The notes under the pieces: model-generated | What the model saw: only the letters and a program-made list of their open reading frames with translations | Databases searched by the model: none | What the model was told of the DNA's origin: nothing | Shown here: positions 54,977 through 64,000 of the stretch, one piece after another | Layout: the number at the start of each line of letters is the position of its first letter | Numbering within the stretch: the first letter of the stretch is position 1 | Translations under genes and position numbers: made by a program | Origin: Aegilops tauschii subsp. strangulata | Taxonomy: Eukaryota > Streptophyta > Magnoliopsida > Poales > Poaceae | Assembly (NCBI RefSeq): GCF_002575655.3 | Contig: NC_053039.3 | Span: 379,913,633 to 379,977,632 of the forward strand | Reading direction: 5' to 3' | Length of the DNA stretch: 64,000 bases

Positions 54977-55735
54977 ATGGAACCCACGAGGCAGGTCGTG
55001 CGCCACACGACGGCCATCGGTGCCTCGGGATCACCGGCTGTGCTAGCTGAGATGATGACCTATCTGGGTTATCGCTGGCACCCTGAGTACACCGTCTACG
55101 AGGAGTACCAGGACTTTAACCAGGAGCAGTACCGTGCCATCGTCCACCTCTACTCGCGGGAGTTTGACTCCACTACTGTGCTGCACACCGCACATGGTGT
55201 TGATGTGACCATCGATATGGCTGTCCACGATGCTGCCTATGTTGCTCTGACACGTCTTCGTGGAGAGTATCGGGAGTTGGACACCTCCCCTTTCAGGCAC
55301 ATTGCTATCGCATCTGATGTTCGTGCGGAGGGATACTATACTGCTGCCTACTCCACTGTCACCCGAGAGCCCTTCTACCATCAGAACCTGGTTCTGCATG
55401 CTGATGGGCTGGATCGAGCTAACCGAGCTCTTCGCCAGGAGATGTACACCACCCGTCAGCACCTTTACCGTGCTCTGACGCTGCTGCACCCCTTTGTCCG
55501 ATCTGGACAGCTACCGCGTACTACGATCTACCCAGCCAGGACCGTGATGCCCCACGGTGTCGGTTGGCCAGAGGTGGGAGGCTACTCTCCCGCACTTGGT
55601 CCTCTTCTGCCACCTGAGCGTCGGGCTCTACACCTGAGTATTCGCGGCCCCCAGTCTGCTGACGTGGAGGGCTATCCGTTGCCTCACTACCAGCTGTCGG
55701 GCTACGATTACCTCCACAGTACCTCTTGGGACTGA
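54977..55735 (+). CDS. extra ORF (ORF0) of 252 aa between 5' LTR and gag, unknown
   Basis: ATG at 54977 directly follows TTCTCTTTCAG, a good splice-acceptor sequence; the frame is open further upstream to a start at 54947, but 54977 is preferred. The protein starts MEPTRQVVRHTTAIGASGSP, has a Tyr/Glu/Gln segment (RWHPEYTVYEEYQDFNQEQY), a central His/Asp/Arg-rich part and ends YQLSGYDYLHSTSWD. No zinc knuckle, protease or membrane segment is seen. It is in the sense direction, and gag follows 235 bases after its stop. Standard Gypsy elements have no gene here; extra ORFs of unknown role are known from some plant LTR elements. The intact frame in a young element argues it is real. Function unknown. 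Confidence 0.7.
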   Translation: MEPTRQVVRHTTAIGASGSPAVLAEMMTYLGYRWHPEYTVYEEYQDFNQEQYRAIVHLYSREFDSTTVLHTAHGVDVTIDMAVHDAAYVALTRLRGEYRELDTSPFRHIAIASDVRAEGYYTAAYSTVTREPFYHQNLVLHADGLDRANRALRQEMYTTRQHLYRALTLLHPFVRSGQLPRTTIYPARTVMPHGVGWPEVGGYSPALGPLLPPERRALHLSIRGPQSADVEGYPLPHYQLSGYDYLHSTSWD

Positions 55736-55970
55736 TGTAGTCTTGCTTAGTTAGTTTTAGATGCATTCGCCGCGAGCCTGTGTGCCACCTATGATGTTTT
55801 AGTCTATGTACTGAACTCTGTGTACTGAACTCTATGCATGACCCCTTTTGTAAGTTATGCCGACTACTATGTAGTAGCTATCGTGCTCCTTTCATTATGC
55901 ATGTTTCATCATGAATGATCCTTGTCTTTGCAAATTTCTCAATGCTGAACCCCTGTTATATATTAGCAGG

Positions 55971-57047
55971 ATGGTTAGACCAGGTGGTCGTGGTAGTGGT
56001 GGCAATGCCCCACCACCACCTGAGTACATGGCTGGTATGATCCAACAGTTTGAACTGAACCGCCAATTCATGGAAAATATGATGGCTCAGTTTCCTCGCC
56101 CCAATATGGACCAGCAACCAACCCCAGTAACTCGGCAGGATTTCATGCGCCTGAACCCAACTATGTACCGCAGCTCAACTCAGCCTCTGGATGCTGATGA
56201 CTGGCTCCGTGACATCACCTATGAGATGGAATCTGCCGATGTAGCCCTTGCCAGCTATGTCAACTTTGCTTCCTTCTTTCTGAAGGGACCCGCAGCTCAA
56301 TGGTGGGACAGCCACAGGCGTACTCTGCCAGCTGGAACAATCATCACCTGGCCAGACTTCCAAGCTGCTTTCCGTGCCCGCTTCATTCCTCAAGGAGTCA
56401 TGGACCGGAAGAAGCGTGAGTTCCGCAACCTCACCCAAGGCAACAAAACTGTTGAAGCTTATCAGCGGGAGTTTCTGGACTTATCTCGCTATGCTGAGGA
56501 GGACATTGCAACTGATGCACGCGGACAGGAGAAGTTCCGTGATGGCCTCCAAGCTGACATCAAGCTCGCACTTCTAGTGCATGACTTTGCTGATTTCGCC
56601 ACCTTGGTGAACAAGGCCATCAATGTCGAAACTGGTCTGCAGGAATACCGGAGCTCTCACAGGCGCAACCGTGACACGGGCTCATCTTCGGGCTCGCCCT
56701 CACAGAAGCGTAAGATATGGATCCCGAACAGCATGTACCGTCCAAATGCATCTGCCCCAAGGCAGACCTATGCTGCACCTCGTCTGCCTCCACCACCATC
56801 TAGGCAGTCAAGACTTCCAGCCCCACCGTCCCAAGCCCCTGTTCCCACTCCCAATAATGGCTTGTGCTTCAGGTGTGGTCAACCAGGGCACCATGCTAGA
56901 GAATGCAACCAGAACCAGAATCAACTGGCCCTTCCAGCAACTGGCCGTGGTAACAACCAGCCCCGCAACAACAATGCTAAGTCTTATGGTCGTGCGCATG
57001 TCAACCACGTTGATCTCAACGAAGCTCAAGACCAGCCTGCTATGTGA
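55971..57047 (+). CDS. gag polyprotein of the chromovirus, 358 aa
   Basis: ATG at 55971 ([20 protein letters not shown]) follows TATTAGCAGG, again acceptor-like. The frame opens at 55911, but the later ATG fits gag better. A Retrotrans_gag capsid domain spans about residues 75-190 ([55 protein letters not shown]). A single zinc knuckle [14 protein letters not shown] starts at residue 299 (C-x2-C-x4-H-x4-C complete). It ends NEAQDQPAM with TGA at 57045-57047. Gag packages the RNA into particles. The stop overlaps the pol ATG as TGATG. No disabling change seen. Confidence 0.92.
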   Translation: MVRPGGRGSGGNAPPPPEYMAGMIQQFELNRQFMENMMAQFPRPNMDQQPTPVTRQDFMRLNPTMYRSSTQPLDADDWLRDITYEMESADVALASYVNFASFFLKGPAAQWWDSHRRTLPAGTIITWPDFQAAFRARFIPQGVMDRKKREFRNLTQGNKTVEAYQREFLDLSRYAEEDIATDARGQEKFRDGLQADIKLALLVHDFADFATLVNKAINVETGLQEYRSSHRRNRDTGSSSGSPSQKRKIWIPNSMYRPNASAPRQTYAAPRLPPPPSRQSRLPAPPSQAPVPTPNNGLCFRCGQPGHHARECNQNQNQLALPATGRGNNQPRNNNAKSYGRAHVNHVDLNEAQDQPAM

Positions 57048-60000
57048 TGGGTACACTCCTCGTAAATTCAGTACCAGCATCCGTTTTATTTGATACAGGT
57101 GCATCACATTCATTCATGTCAGAAGATTTTGCATTCATGCATGGCATTAGAAGCGAAGACATGAATGCTTCACTATTAGTACACACCCCTGCGGGCCAAT
57201 GTCGAACCTCCATGATTTGCAACGACGTCCCCGTTGAAATCGAAGGACTAGAATTTCTTGTCTCTCCCATCGTACTGAAGTCTTGTAGCATCGATCTCAT
57301 TCTGGGAATGAATTGGTTAAAAGCGCATACTGCCTCAATCGTTTACACCACTAAGACCATCCATCTGCTACACCCTTCAGATGAGATAGTTACTTACCAA
57401 GCCCATCTGGTGCAAAATGCCGAGGCAAGGCTCTATGCATTGAATGCATTGAACGCTACACCACTCGAGGGCATTGAAAACATTCCCGTCGTGCGTGAAT
57501 TCCTCGACGTCTTTCCTGAAGAACTTCCAGGGATTCCCCCTGCTAGAGCTGTCGAATTCATCATCGACTTGAAGCCAGGCACCACTCCTATAGCCAAGCG
57601 ACCCTACAAGATGCCGCCGCATGAACTCCTTGAGCTTAAGGAGGAAATCGACAAATCTCTTCGCAAAGGATTCATTCGCCCAAGTTGCTCTCCTTGGGGA
57701 GCACCTTCTCTCTTTGTCAAGAAGAAGGATGGGACAAACAGATCAGTTCAAGACTACCGTCCTATAAACCAAGCTACCATTCAGAATAAATACCCTCTTC
57801 CTCGGATCAATGATCTGTATGATCAACTGGCGGGTTCGTCAGTGTTCTCTAAGCTCGACTTGAGGTTGGGTTACCACCAGATCCGTGTTCGCGAAGAGGA
57901 TATCCCAAAGACCGCCTTCGTGACTCGATATGGTTCATACGAGTACACCGTCATGTCTTTCGGTTTAACCAATGCTCCAGCCACCTTCTCTCGTCTGATG
58001 AACTATATATTCATGGATTACCTCGACAAGTTCGTTGTGGTTTATCTGGATGATATCCTGGTATTTTCCAAGAACGAAGAAGAACATGCTGAACATCTTC
58101 GACTTGTGCTGGAAAAGCTACGAGAGCATCAACTATACGCCAAGTTCTCCAAATGTGAATTCTGGCTACCGGAAGTAACCTATCTTGGGCATGTCATCTC
58201 TAAGGATGGTATTGCCGTCAACCCCGAGCGAGTTCAGGCTATTCTTGATTGGACTCCTCCCAAGAACGTTAAGCAAGTCAGTAGTTTTCTCGGTCTCGCC
58301 AGCTATTACCGTCGATTCGTCAAGAACTTCTCCAAGATCGCCAGGCCTCTGACTAACCTGTTGCATAAGGGCGTCAAGTTCCAATGGACAGACAAATGTC
58401 AGGAAAGTTTCCAGGCACTCAAAGACAAGTTGACTTCTGCCCCAGTTCTAGCTCCACCTGATACTAAGAAGGACTTCGTCATTTACTGCGACGCTTCCCG
58501 TCAAGGATTAGGCTGTGTCCTAATGCAAGACCGCAAAGTGATTGCTTATGCCTCTCGGCAATTGTGCCCTCACGAAGAGAACTACCCTGTTCACGACCTC
58601 GAACTTGCTGCTGTCATACATGCGCTGAAGCAGTGGCGACATTACCTTCTCGGTAATCGTTGCGAGATCTTCACTGACCACCAAAGTCTGAAGTATCTGT
58701 TTACTCAGCCAGACCTGAACCTCCGTCAGCAGAGATGGATGGAGCTTGTTGCAGACTTTGACTTGGGTATTTCCTATACGCCAGGCAAGGCTAATGTAAT
58801 GGCTGATGCCTTGAGCCGCAAGTCTTACTGCAACCACCTCCAGGTTCACAAAGTTCAACCCTCGCTTGTTGAAGAATTCAGGAAGCTGAACCTCCATATT
58901 GTCCCTCCGGGTGCACTCGCTCCCCCTCCTAAGGAGTTTGGCAAGGTGAACCTCCACGTTGTTACCCAGGGTTCCCTCAATACCCTAGTTGCTAAACCAG
59001 ATCTCGTGGATAGCATCAAAAGGCTACAGAAGTATGACCCTGAAGCCCACAAGATTAAGCGCTACCTCGCAGAGGGAAAGCCCTCATTCTTCACTATTGC
59101 TGAAGATGGCACCTTATACTTCAAGGGCCGCCTAGTGGTGCCATGTGCAGAGAAAAACCTGGATATGACACAGGAGGTTATGAAAGAAGCTCATGATACG
59201 CCTCTATGTATCCACCCTGGTAGTACAAAGATGTACCAAGACATCCGTCAGAGATTCTGGTGGTCTAATATGAAGCAAGACATTGCTCGGTATGTTGCTG
59301 AGTGTGACGTTTGCCGTCGTATCAAAGCAGAACATCAAAAGCCTGCTGGAACTCTGCAACCTATCTCTATTCCTGAATGGAAATGGGACCATGTTGAGAT
59401 GGACTTCGTCACTGGATTTCCCAAATCACAAAAAGGTAATGATGCTATTCTTGTTGTCATTGACCGGCTTTCCAAAGTTGCACATTTTCTGGCGGTCAAA
59501 GAAACGATCACTGCTAGCCAGTTGGCAACGCTCTATATGTCCAGGATTGTTTCACTCCACGGTATTCCATTGGTTATCAGCTCAGACCGTGGTAGCTTAT
59601 TCACTTCAAGATTCTGGGCAAGTTTCCAAGAAGCTATGGGAACTCATCTGTCATTCAGTACTGCATTTCATCCTCAGTCGCAGGGGCAAGTTGAACGCGT
59701 CAACCAAGTTCTCGAAGACATGCTTCGAGCTTGTGTTATTTCCTTCGGCAAGAAATGGGAGGAATCTCTCCCGTATGCTGAGTTCTCTTATAATAATAGC
59801 TATCAAGCTAGTCTGAAGATGGCCCCCTTCGAAGTGTTATATGGACGAAAGTGCCGAACCCCTCTGAACTGGTCAGAAACTGGGGAACGTCCACTCTTTG
59901 GTCCGGATATTATCCAAGATGCCGAAGAACAAGTCCGCATTATTCGTGAGAATCTCAAGACTGCTCAATCACGTCAGAAGAGTCAGTATGACCGTCATCA

Positions 60001-60448
60001 TAAAGACATGGTCTATCAACCTGGCGAAAAGGCTTATCTTCGAGTCACACCAATGAAGGGTGCTCACCGCTTCGGGATCAAGGGCAAACTAGCTCCTTGC
60101 TATATTGGCCCATTCACTATTCTCGAAAGGCATGGAAAAGTGGCATACCAACTGGAGCTTTCGCCGAACCTTTCTCAGGTTCACGATGTGTTCCATGTGT
60201 CACAGCTCCGCCGTTGCTTCAAGGACCCAATCCGAGCAGTGGATCATGAAGTGCTCGAATTGCAGCAAGACCTCTCCTATACGGAGCATCCGGTCCGCAT
60301 TCTCGACCAAGCTGAACGCCGCACACGTCAGAAGGCGATCAAGTTTCTCAAAGTCCAGTGGTCGCACCATTCTGAAGATGAGGCCACTTGGGAACGAGAG
60401 GATCGTCTGCGTGAAGAATACCCCGCACTGTTTCCTTCTACCTCCTAA
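57047..60448 (+). CDS. pol polyprotein: protease, reverse transcriptase, RNase H, integrase, chromodomain
   Basis: An open frame of 1134 codons when read from the GTG at 57044; the ATG at 57047 (in TGATG) is the likely start. Numbering here is from 57044. Protease DTGASHSF starts at Asp17. Reverse transcriptase has the YLDD catalytic box at 334-337. RNase H has YCDAS (Asp483), HDLELAAV and FTDHQSL. Integrase has the HHCC finger (HPGSTKMYQ.. CDVCRRIK), then the DDE core: [21 protein letters not shown] and [22 protein letters not shown] segment and a C-terminal chromodomain follow ([20 protein letters not shown], then WEREDRL), which directs integration to marked chromatin in this lineage. It is in the -1 phase relative to gag. 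No stop or frameshift, so the copy may be competent. Confidence 0.95.
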   Translation: MGTLLVNSVPASVLFDTGASHSFMSEDFAFMHGIRSEDMNASLLVHTPAGQCRTSMICNDVPVEIEGLEFLVSPIVLKSCSIDLILGMNWLKAHTASIVYTTKTIHLLHPSDEIVTYQAHLVQNAEARLYALNALNATPLEGIENIPVVREFLDVFPEELPGIPPARAVEFIIDLKPGTTPIAKRPYKMPPHELLELKEEIDKSLRKGFIRPSCSPWGAPSLFVKKKDGTNRSVQDYRPINQATIQNKYPLPRINDLYDQLAGSSVFSKLDLRLGYHQIRVREEDIPKTAFVTRYGSYEYTVMSFGLTNAPATFSRLMNYIFMDYLDKFVVVYLDDILVFSKNEEEHAEHLRLVLEKLREHQLYAKFSKCEFWLPEVTYLGHVISKDGIAVNPERVQAILDWTPPKNVKQVSSFLGLASYYRRFVKNFSKIARPLTNLLHKGVKFQWTDKCQESFQALKDKLTSAPVLAPPDTKKDFVIYCDASRQGLGCVLMQDRKVIAYASRQLCPHEENYPVHDLELAAVIHALKQWRHYLLGNRCEIFTDHQSLKYLFTQPDLNLRQQRWMELVADFDLGISYTPGKANVMADALSRKSYCNHLQVHKVQPSLVEEFRKLNLHIVPPGALAPPPKEFGKVNLHVVTQGSLNTLVAKPDLVDSIKRLQKYDPEAHKIKRYLAEGKPSFFTIAEDGTLYFKGRLVVPCAEKNLDMTQEVMKEAHDTPLCIHPGSTKMYQDIRQRFWWSNMKQDIARYVAECDVCRRIKAEHQKPAGTLQPISIPEWKWDHVEMDFVTGFPKSQKGNDAILVVIDRLSKVAHFLAVKETITASQLATLYMSRIVSLHGIPLVISSDRGSLFTSRFWASFQEAMGTHLSFSTAFHPQSQGQVERVNQVLEDMLRACVISFGKKWEESLPYAEFSYNNSYQASLKMAPFEVLYGRKCRTPLNWSETGERPLFGPDIIQDAEEQVRIIRENLKTAQSRQKSQYDRHHKDMVYQPGEKAYLRVTPMKGAHRFGIKGKLAPCYIGPFTILERHGKVAYQLELSPNLSQVHDVFHVSQLRRCFKDPIRAVDHEVLELQQDLSYTEHPVRILDQAERRTRQKAIKFLKVQWSHHSEDEATWEREDRLREEYPALFPSTS

Positions 60449-60470
60449 ATCTCGGGACGAGATTTCTTGT

Positions 60471-60482
60471 AGTGGAGGAGAT
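60471..60482 (+). promoter_or_regulatory. polypurine tract of the chromovirus
   Basis: The purine-rich AGTGGAGGAGAT lies just before TTGTAACG, where the 3' LTR begins at 60484. It is the expected plus-strand primer site. Confidence 0.75.
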
Positions 60483-60483
60483 T

Positions 60484-63400
60484 TGTAACGCCCGGATAAT
60501 TAAGCTACAGTAATCCCACGCTAATGATGCCACGTCACCACGGTTACTGTTGTTAACCTCGCGATGATTCGAAACCGTTTCAAAATTTAAATTCAAATTA
60601 ATGTCAATAATAAAAGTTTTCAAAAATTTAAACAAAAATGTTCGGTGGGTGCCAGATATTGCACTGGTAATTATTGTGGAGAAAACATATTTTTAGATAA
60701 TGCCTAACTATTTTAAAATGATGTAAAACAGAAAAGAAAAAAAAAAGAAAATGCAACAGAGAAAACAAACAGAAAAAAAGAAGAAGAAAGGAGGAACCCC
60801 CCTCCCCCCCACTGGACCCTAGCCCAACAGCCCCCCCCCCCTGCTGGACCGCGGCCCAGCTGGCCATCGGGCCAACCAGGCCGGCCCAGGTCGGCCCCCA
60901 CTCCTCTCCCTTATCCACTCCTTCCCCCCCACTCCCCACCGACAGCCTCCCCACTCCCCCCGAAATATTCCCCCTCTCCCCCGATCGGGATCGAGGAGGA
61001 GGCGCTCGACCCCCGCCGCCCCTGGACCTCTCCGCCGCCGCCCGGATCGTCGTCGCCCGGAGTCGCCTCGCCTCCTCCCCTGCGTCGCATCGTCCCCGAC
61101 CCCCTCCACGAGCCCCGCTGCCCCGTCCCTACACCCCCGGTGAGGCCACGGCCTCCACGCCCCTCCTCTCCTTCCCTCGCCCCGCCGCGCGGCCCGCGCC
61201 GTTGCCTCGCGCCCGTGGCTGCGCGCGAGCTCGCGCTCCCGCAGCCCCATTCCCCCCCGTCGTGCACCGCCCGCGCCGGCCTTGGCCTCCCGCGACCAAG
61301 CACCGGCCGCGCCCCCGCGCCCCGTCTCTCCCGCCCGCACGCGCGCACACTGCCGCGCCTGCCTGTGGCCACCCTCGCCCCCAGGTCGCTCCCGTGCGAG
61401 CTCCCTGCGCCGGGCCCGCCCGCCGTTGGCCGCCACTGGCCGCCGCTTCCCGTGCCCCGCTCCGGTGCCGCCCGCGCCGCCGCGGATGCGCCGCACCGGC
61501 CGCGTCCCGCGCCCGCTGGCCTTCGCCGCGCCGACTCCGGCCGCCCCTGGCCACTGGCACCCCCCCTCCTCTTGCTCCGGCGCCCTGCTGTGGCCGCCGG
61601 CGCCCAGTCGGATGCGCCCCTGCCGGCCACGCCCGCAGCGCCCATTCGGGCTATGCCCGACGCCCGACCCGCTATGGCCCTGGGCCACTACCAAACGGGG
61701 CCCGCCCCCCCCCCCCCCACAGAATGTTTACAAAAAAAAAGGAAAATGAAATGAAAAATAATAATAAAAATAATAAAAATAATAAACTAGTTAATAAATA
61801 AATAAATAAATAAAAATAAAATTAATAATAAAACAAATAATAAAAATAAAATTAATTAATTAATTAATTAACTAAATTAATTAAGTTAATTAATCATGTT
61901 TAAATTAATCTAATTAATTAGTTAATTTAATTAAACAGTAATTATTTAGCTAAACCCTAATTAACCTTAACAGAGAATGACAGGTGGGTCCCACTGGACC
62001 CACATGTCAGTTTGACTTAGTCAACCCGAGTTGACTGCGGATGTCAGCATGACATCATGCTGATGTCATAAATCCAAATTTTGAATTAAATTAAATAATT
62101 AATTAAATTCCAGAAATTAATAAAATCTTTAGAAAATCATATCTTTTAATCCGTAACTCGGATTAAAATATTTTCAACATGAAAGTTGCTCAAAACGACG
62201 AGACGAATCCGGATACGCAGCCCGTTCGTCCACCACACCTCCCTAAACTATCGAACTCGCAACTTTACCCCTCCGGTCCATCTGTCCGAAAACGCAAAAC
62301 ATCGGGAATACTTCCGGGATGTTCCCCCCCTTCGCCGGTACCACCTACTGTCGCGTTAGGACACACCTAGTACCGCTCGTTGTCATGTCACACATCGTCA
62401 TGCTTATGTTTGCATTGTATTTACTGTTTCTTCCCCCTCTTCTCTCCGGTAGACTACGAGACCGACACTGCTGCTGCTCAGTTCGACTACGGAGTTGACG
62501 ACCCCTCCTACTTGCCAGAGCAACCAGGCAAGCCCCCCCCCTTGATCACTAGATATCGCCTATTCTTCTCTATACTGCTTGCATTAGAGTAGTGTAGCAT
62601 GTTACTGCTTTCCGATATCCTATCCTGATGCATAGCCTATCCTTGCTACTACTGTTGTTACCTTTATCTGCAATCCTACATGCTTAGTATAGGATGCTAG
62701 TTTTTCATCAGTGGCCCTACATTCTTGTCCGTCTGCTGTGCTATACTATCGGGCCGTGATCACCTGGGCGGTGATCACGGGTATATACTTATATACTATA
62801 TACATGACAAATGTCATGACTAAAGTCGGGTCGGCTCGTAGGAGTACCCGCAAGTGGCTCTTTGTGGCGGAGCGACAGGGCAGGTTGAGACCGCCTAGGT
62901 GAGAGGTGGGCCTGGCCCTGGTCGGCGTTCGCGGATACTTAACACGCTTAACGAGATCTTGGTATTTGATCTGAGTCTGGCCATTTGGTCTATACGCACT
63001 AGCCATCTACGCGGGAGTAGTTATGGGTATCCCGGCGTCGTGGTATCAGCCGAAGCTCTTTTGAGGTCAGCGACGGAGCGGCGCACGCCGGATTGGACTG
63101 GAACGCCACTAGGCTAGGTCTGCTTCCGGCCGCCCTCGCAACGTGCAGGTGTGCATAGGGCGATGGGCCCAGACCCCTGCGCGCATAGGGTTAGACCGGC
63201 GTGTTGACCTCTCGGTTGAGCCTAGGTGGGGCTGCGACGCGTTGATCTTACGAGGCCGGGCATGACCCAGAAAAGTGTGTCCGGCCAAATGGGATCGAGC
63301 GTGTTGGGTTATGTGGTGCACCCCTGCAGGGAAGTTTATCTATTCGAATAGCCGTGTCCCTCGGTAAAAGGATGACCCGGAGTTGTACCTTGACCTTATG

Positions 63401-64000
63401 ACAACTAAAACTGGATACTGAATAAAATACACCCTTCCAAGTGCCAGATACAACCCGGTGATCGCTCTCTAACAGGGCGACGAGGAGGGGATCGCCGGGT
63501 AGGATTATGCTATGCGATGCTACTTGGAGGACTCCAATCTACACTCTTCTACATGCTGCAAGATGGAGATGACCAGAAGCGTAGTCTTCGACAGGACTAG
63601 CTATCCCCCTCTTATTCTGGCATTCTGCAGTTCAGTCCACTGATATGCCCCTTTACACATATACCCCTGCATATGTAGTGTAGCTCCTTGCTTGCGAGTA
63701 CTTTGGATGAGTACTCAGGGTTGCTTCTCTCCCTCTTTTCCCCCTTTCCTTTCTATCTGGTTGTCGCAACCAGATGTTGGAGTCCAGGAGCCAGACGCCA
63801 CCGTCGACAACGACACCTACGACACTGGAGGTGCCTACTACTACGTGCAGCCCGCTGACGACGATCAGGAGTAGTTAGGAGGATCCCAGGCAGGAGGCCT
63901 GCGCCTCGTTCGATCTGTATCCTAGTTTGTGCTAGCCTTCTTAAGGCAAACTTGTTTAACTTATGTCTGTACTCAGATATTGTTGCTTCCGCTGACTCGT
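60484..64000 (+). repeat. 3' LTR of the chromovirus (cut by the window end)
   Basis: Matches 51032-54550 almost base for base. Compared with the 5' LTR it has about 50 extra bases near 60798-60847 (a C-rich stretch with CACTGGACCCTAGCCCAACAG), longer A and C runs near 60740 and 61700, and about 50 substitutions, mostly transitions. The last roughly 90 bases lie beyond the window. Confidence 0.93.

Larger units (their letters stand above)
51032..64000 (+). mobile_element. near-complete Ty3/Gypsy chromovirus (Tekay/Del-like) with 3.6-kb LTRs
   Basis: In order: 5' LTR 51032-54640, primer-binding site 54644-54655, extra ORF 54977-55735, gag 55971-57047, pol 57047-60448, polypurine tract about 60471-60482, and 3' LTR from 60484, running out of the window about 90 bases before its expected end. 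All frames are open. The two LTRs differ by about 50 substitutions over about 3.45 kb by my hand count (about 1.5 percent), plus a 50-base and several small indels. The chromodomain and GPxF-like region place it among Tekay/Del-type chromoviruses. It inserted in a LINE; the left target sequence is GAAGT and the right copy is outside the window. Confidence 0.93.

Noticed and set aside
57377..59816. Opposite-strand and out-of-phase ORFs inside pol
   Set aside because: Shadows of the 1134-codon pol frame.
60819..61801. Large GC-rich ORFs in the 3' LTR
   Set aside because: Same reason as for the 5' LTR; compositional.
51032..64000. 51-54 kb and 60-64 kb as a segmental gene duplication
   Set aside because: They are the two LTRs of one element: TG...CA ends, primer-binding site, gag-pol and polypurine tract lie between.
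1..64000. CRISPR arrays, operons, tRNA or rRNA genes
   Set aside because: The repeats have no spacer regularity of CRISPR type, the genome is plant nuclear, and no tRNA or rRNA-like sequence was noticed.

Overview
The window is nuclear DNA of a grass of the wheat/barley group (Triticeae). I infer this from the repeats: Copia elements resembling Angela/BARE and the long-LTR Sirevirus (Maximus) lineage, small-LTR Gypsy elements resembling Fatima, CACTA DNA transposons with the ends usual in these genomes, and Stowaway MITEs. Family names come from memory and are tentative; element boundaries are read from the bases. Nothing suggests bacterial, viral or organellar DNA. No tRNA, rRNA or CRISPR array was seen.

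Layout. 1-6567: 3' part of a Sirevirus-like Copia element (gag remnant, non-coding spacer, polypurine tract, 2.7-kb LTR). 6568-10876: minus-strand Gypsy element (Fatima-like) with broken gag and protease and an LTR that has internal sequence on both sides. 10877-15385: decayed minus-strand Angela-like element carrying a solo LTR of the Fatima-like family with a perfect 5-bp target duplication. 15386-17879: unclassified DNA and a 5'-truncated LTR of a second Sirevirus-like family.

17882-48234 is one Stowaway-like element (about 0.5 kb when rejoined) split by a 29.8-kb CACTA transposon (17984-47805, TSD ATA). The CACTA carries a minus-strand multi-exon gene with duplicated exons, a long tandem repeat, and a 432-codon F-box/DUF295-type gene. 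A second CACTA (31180-39216, TSD CAT), bearing decayed TNP2 and Transposase_24 genes, interrupts the first exon of that DUF295 gene. A predicted head-to-head first exon and an intact 172-aa ORF lie to its right, followed by subterminal repeats.

48237-51031 holds three exons of a cellulose synthase-like (CslE) gene fragment and a LINE reverse-transcriptase fragment. From 51032 to the window end is a young Tekay/Del-type chromovirus (Gypsy) with 3.6-kb LTRs, an extra 252-aa ORF ahead of gag, intact gag and intact pol with a chromodomain. Its LTRs differ by roughly 1.5 percent (hand count).

The only host-type genes seen are the DUF295 gene (interrupted) and the CslE fragment (truncated). Everything else is mobile-element sequence or its decay products, so the window is best read as nested insertions.
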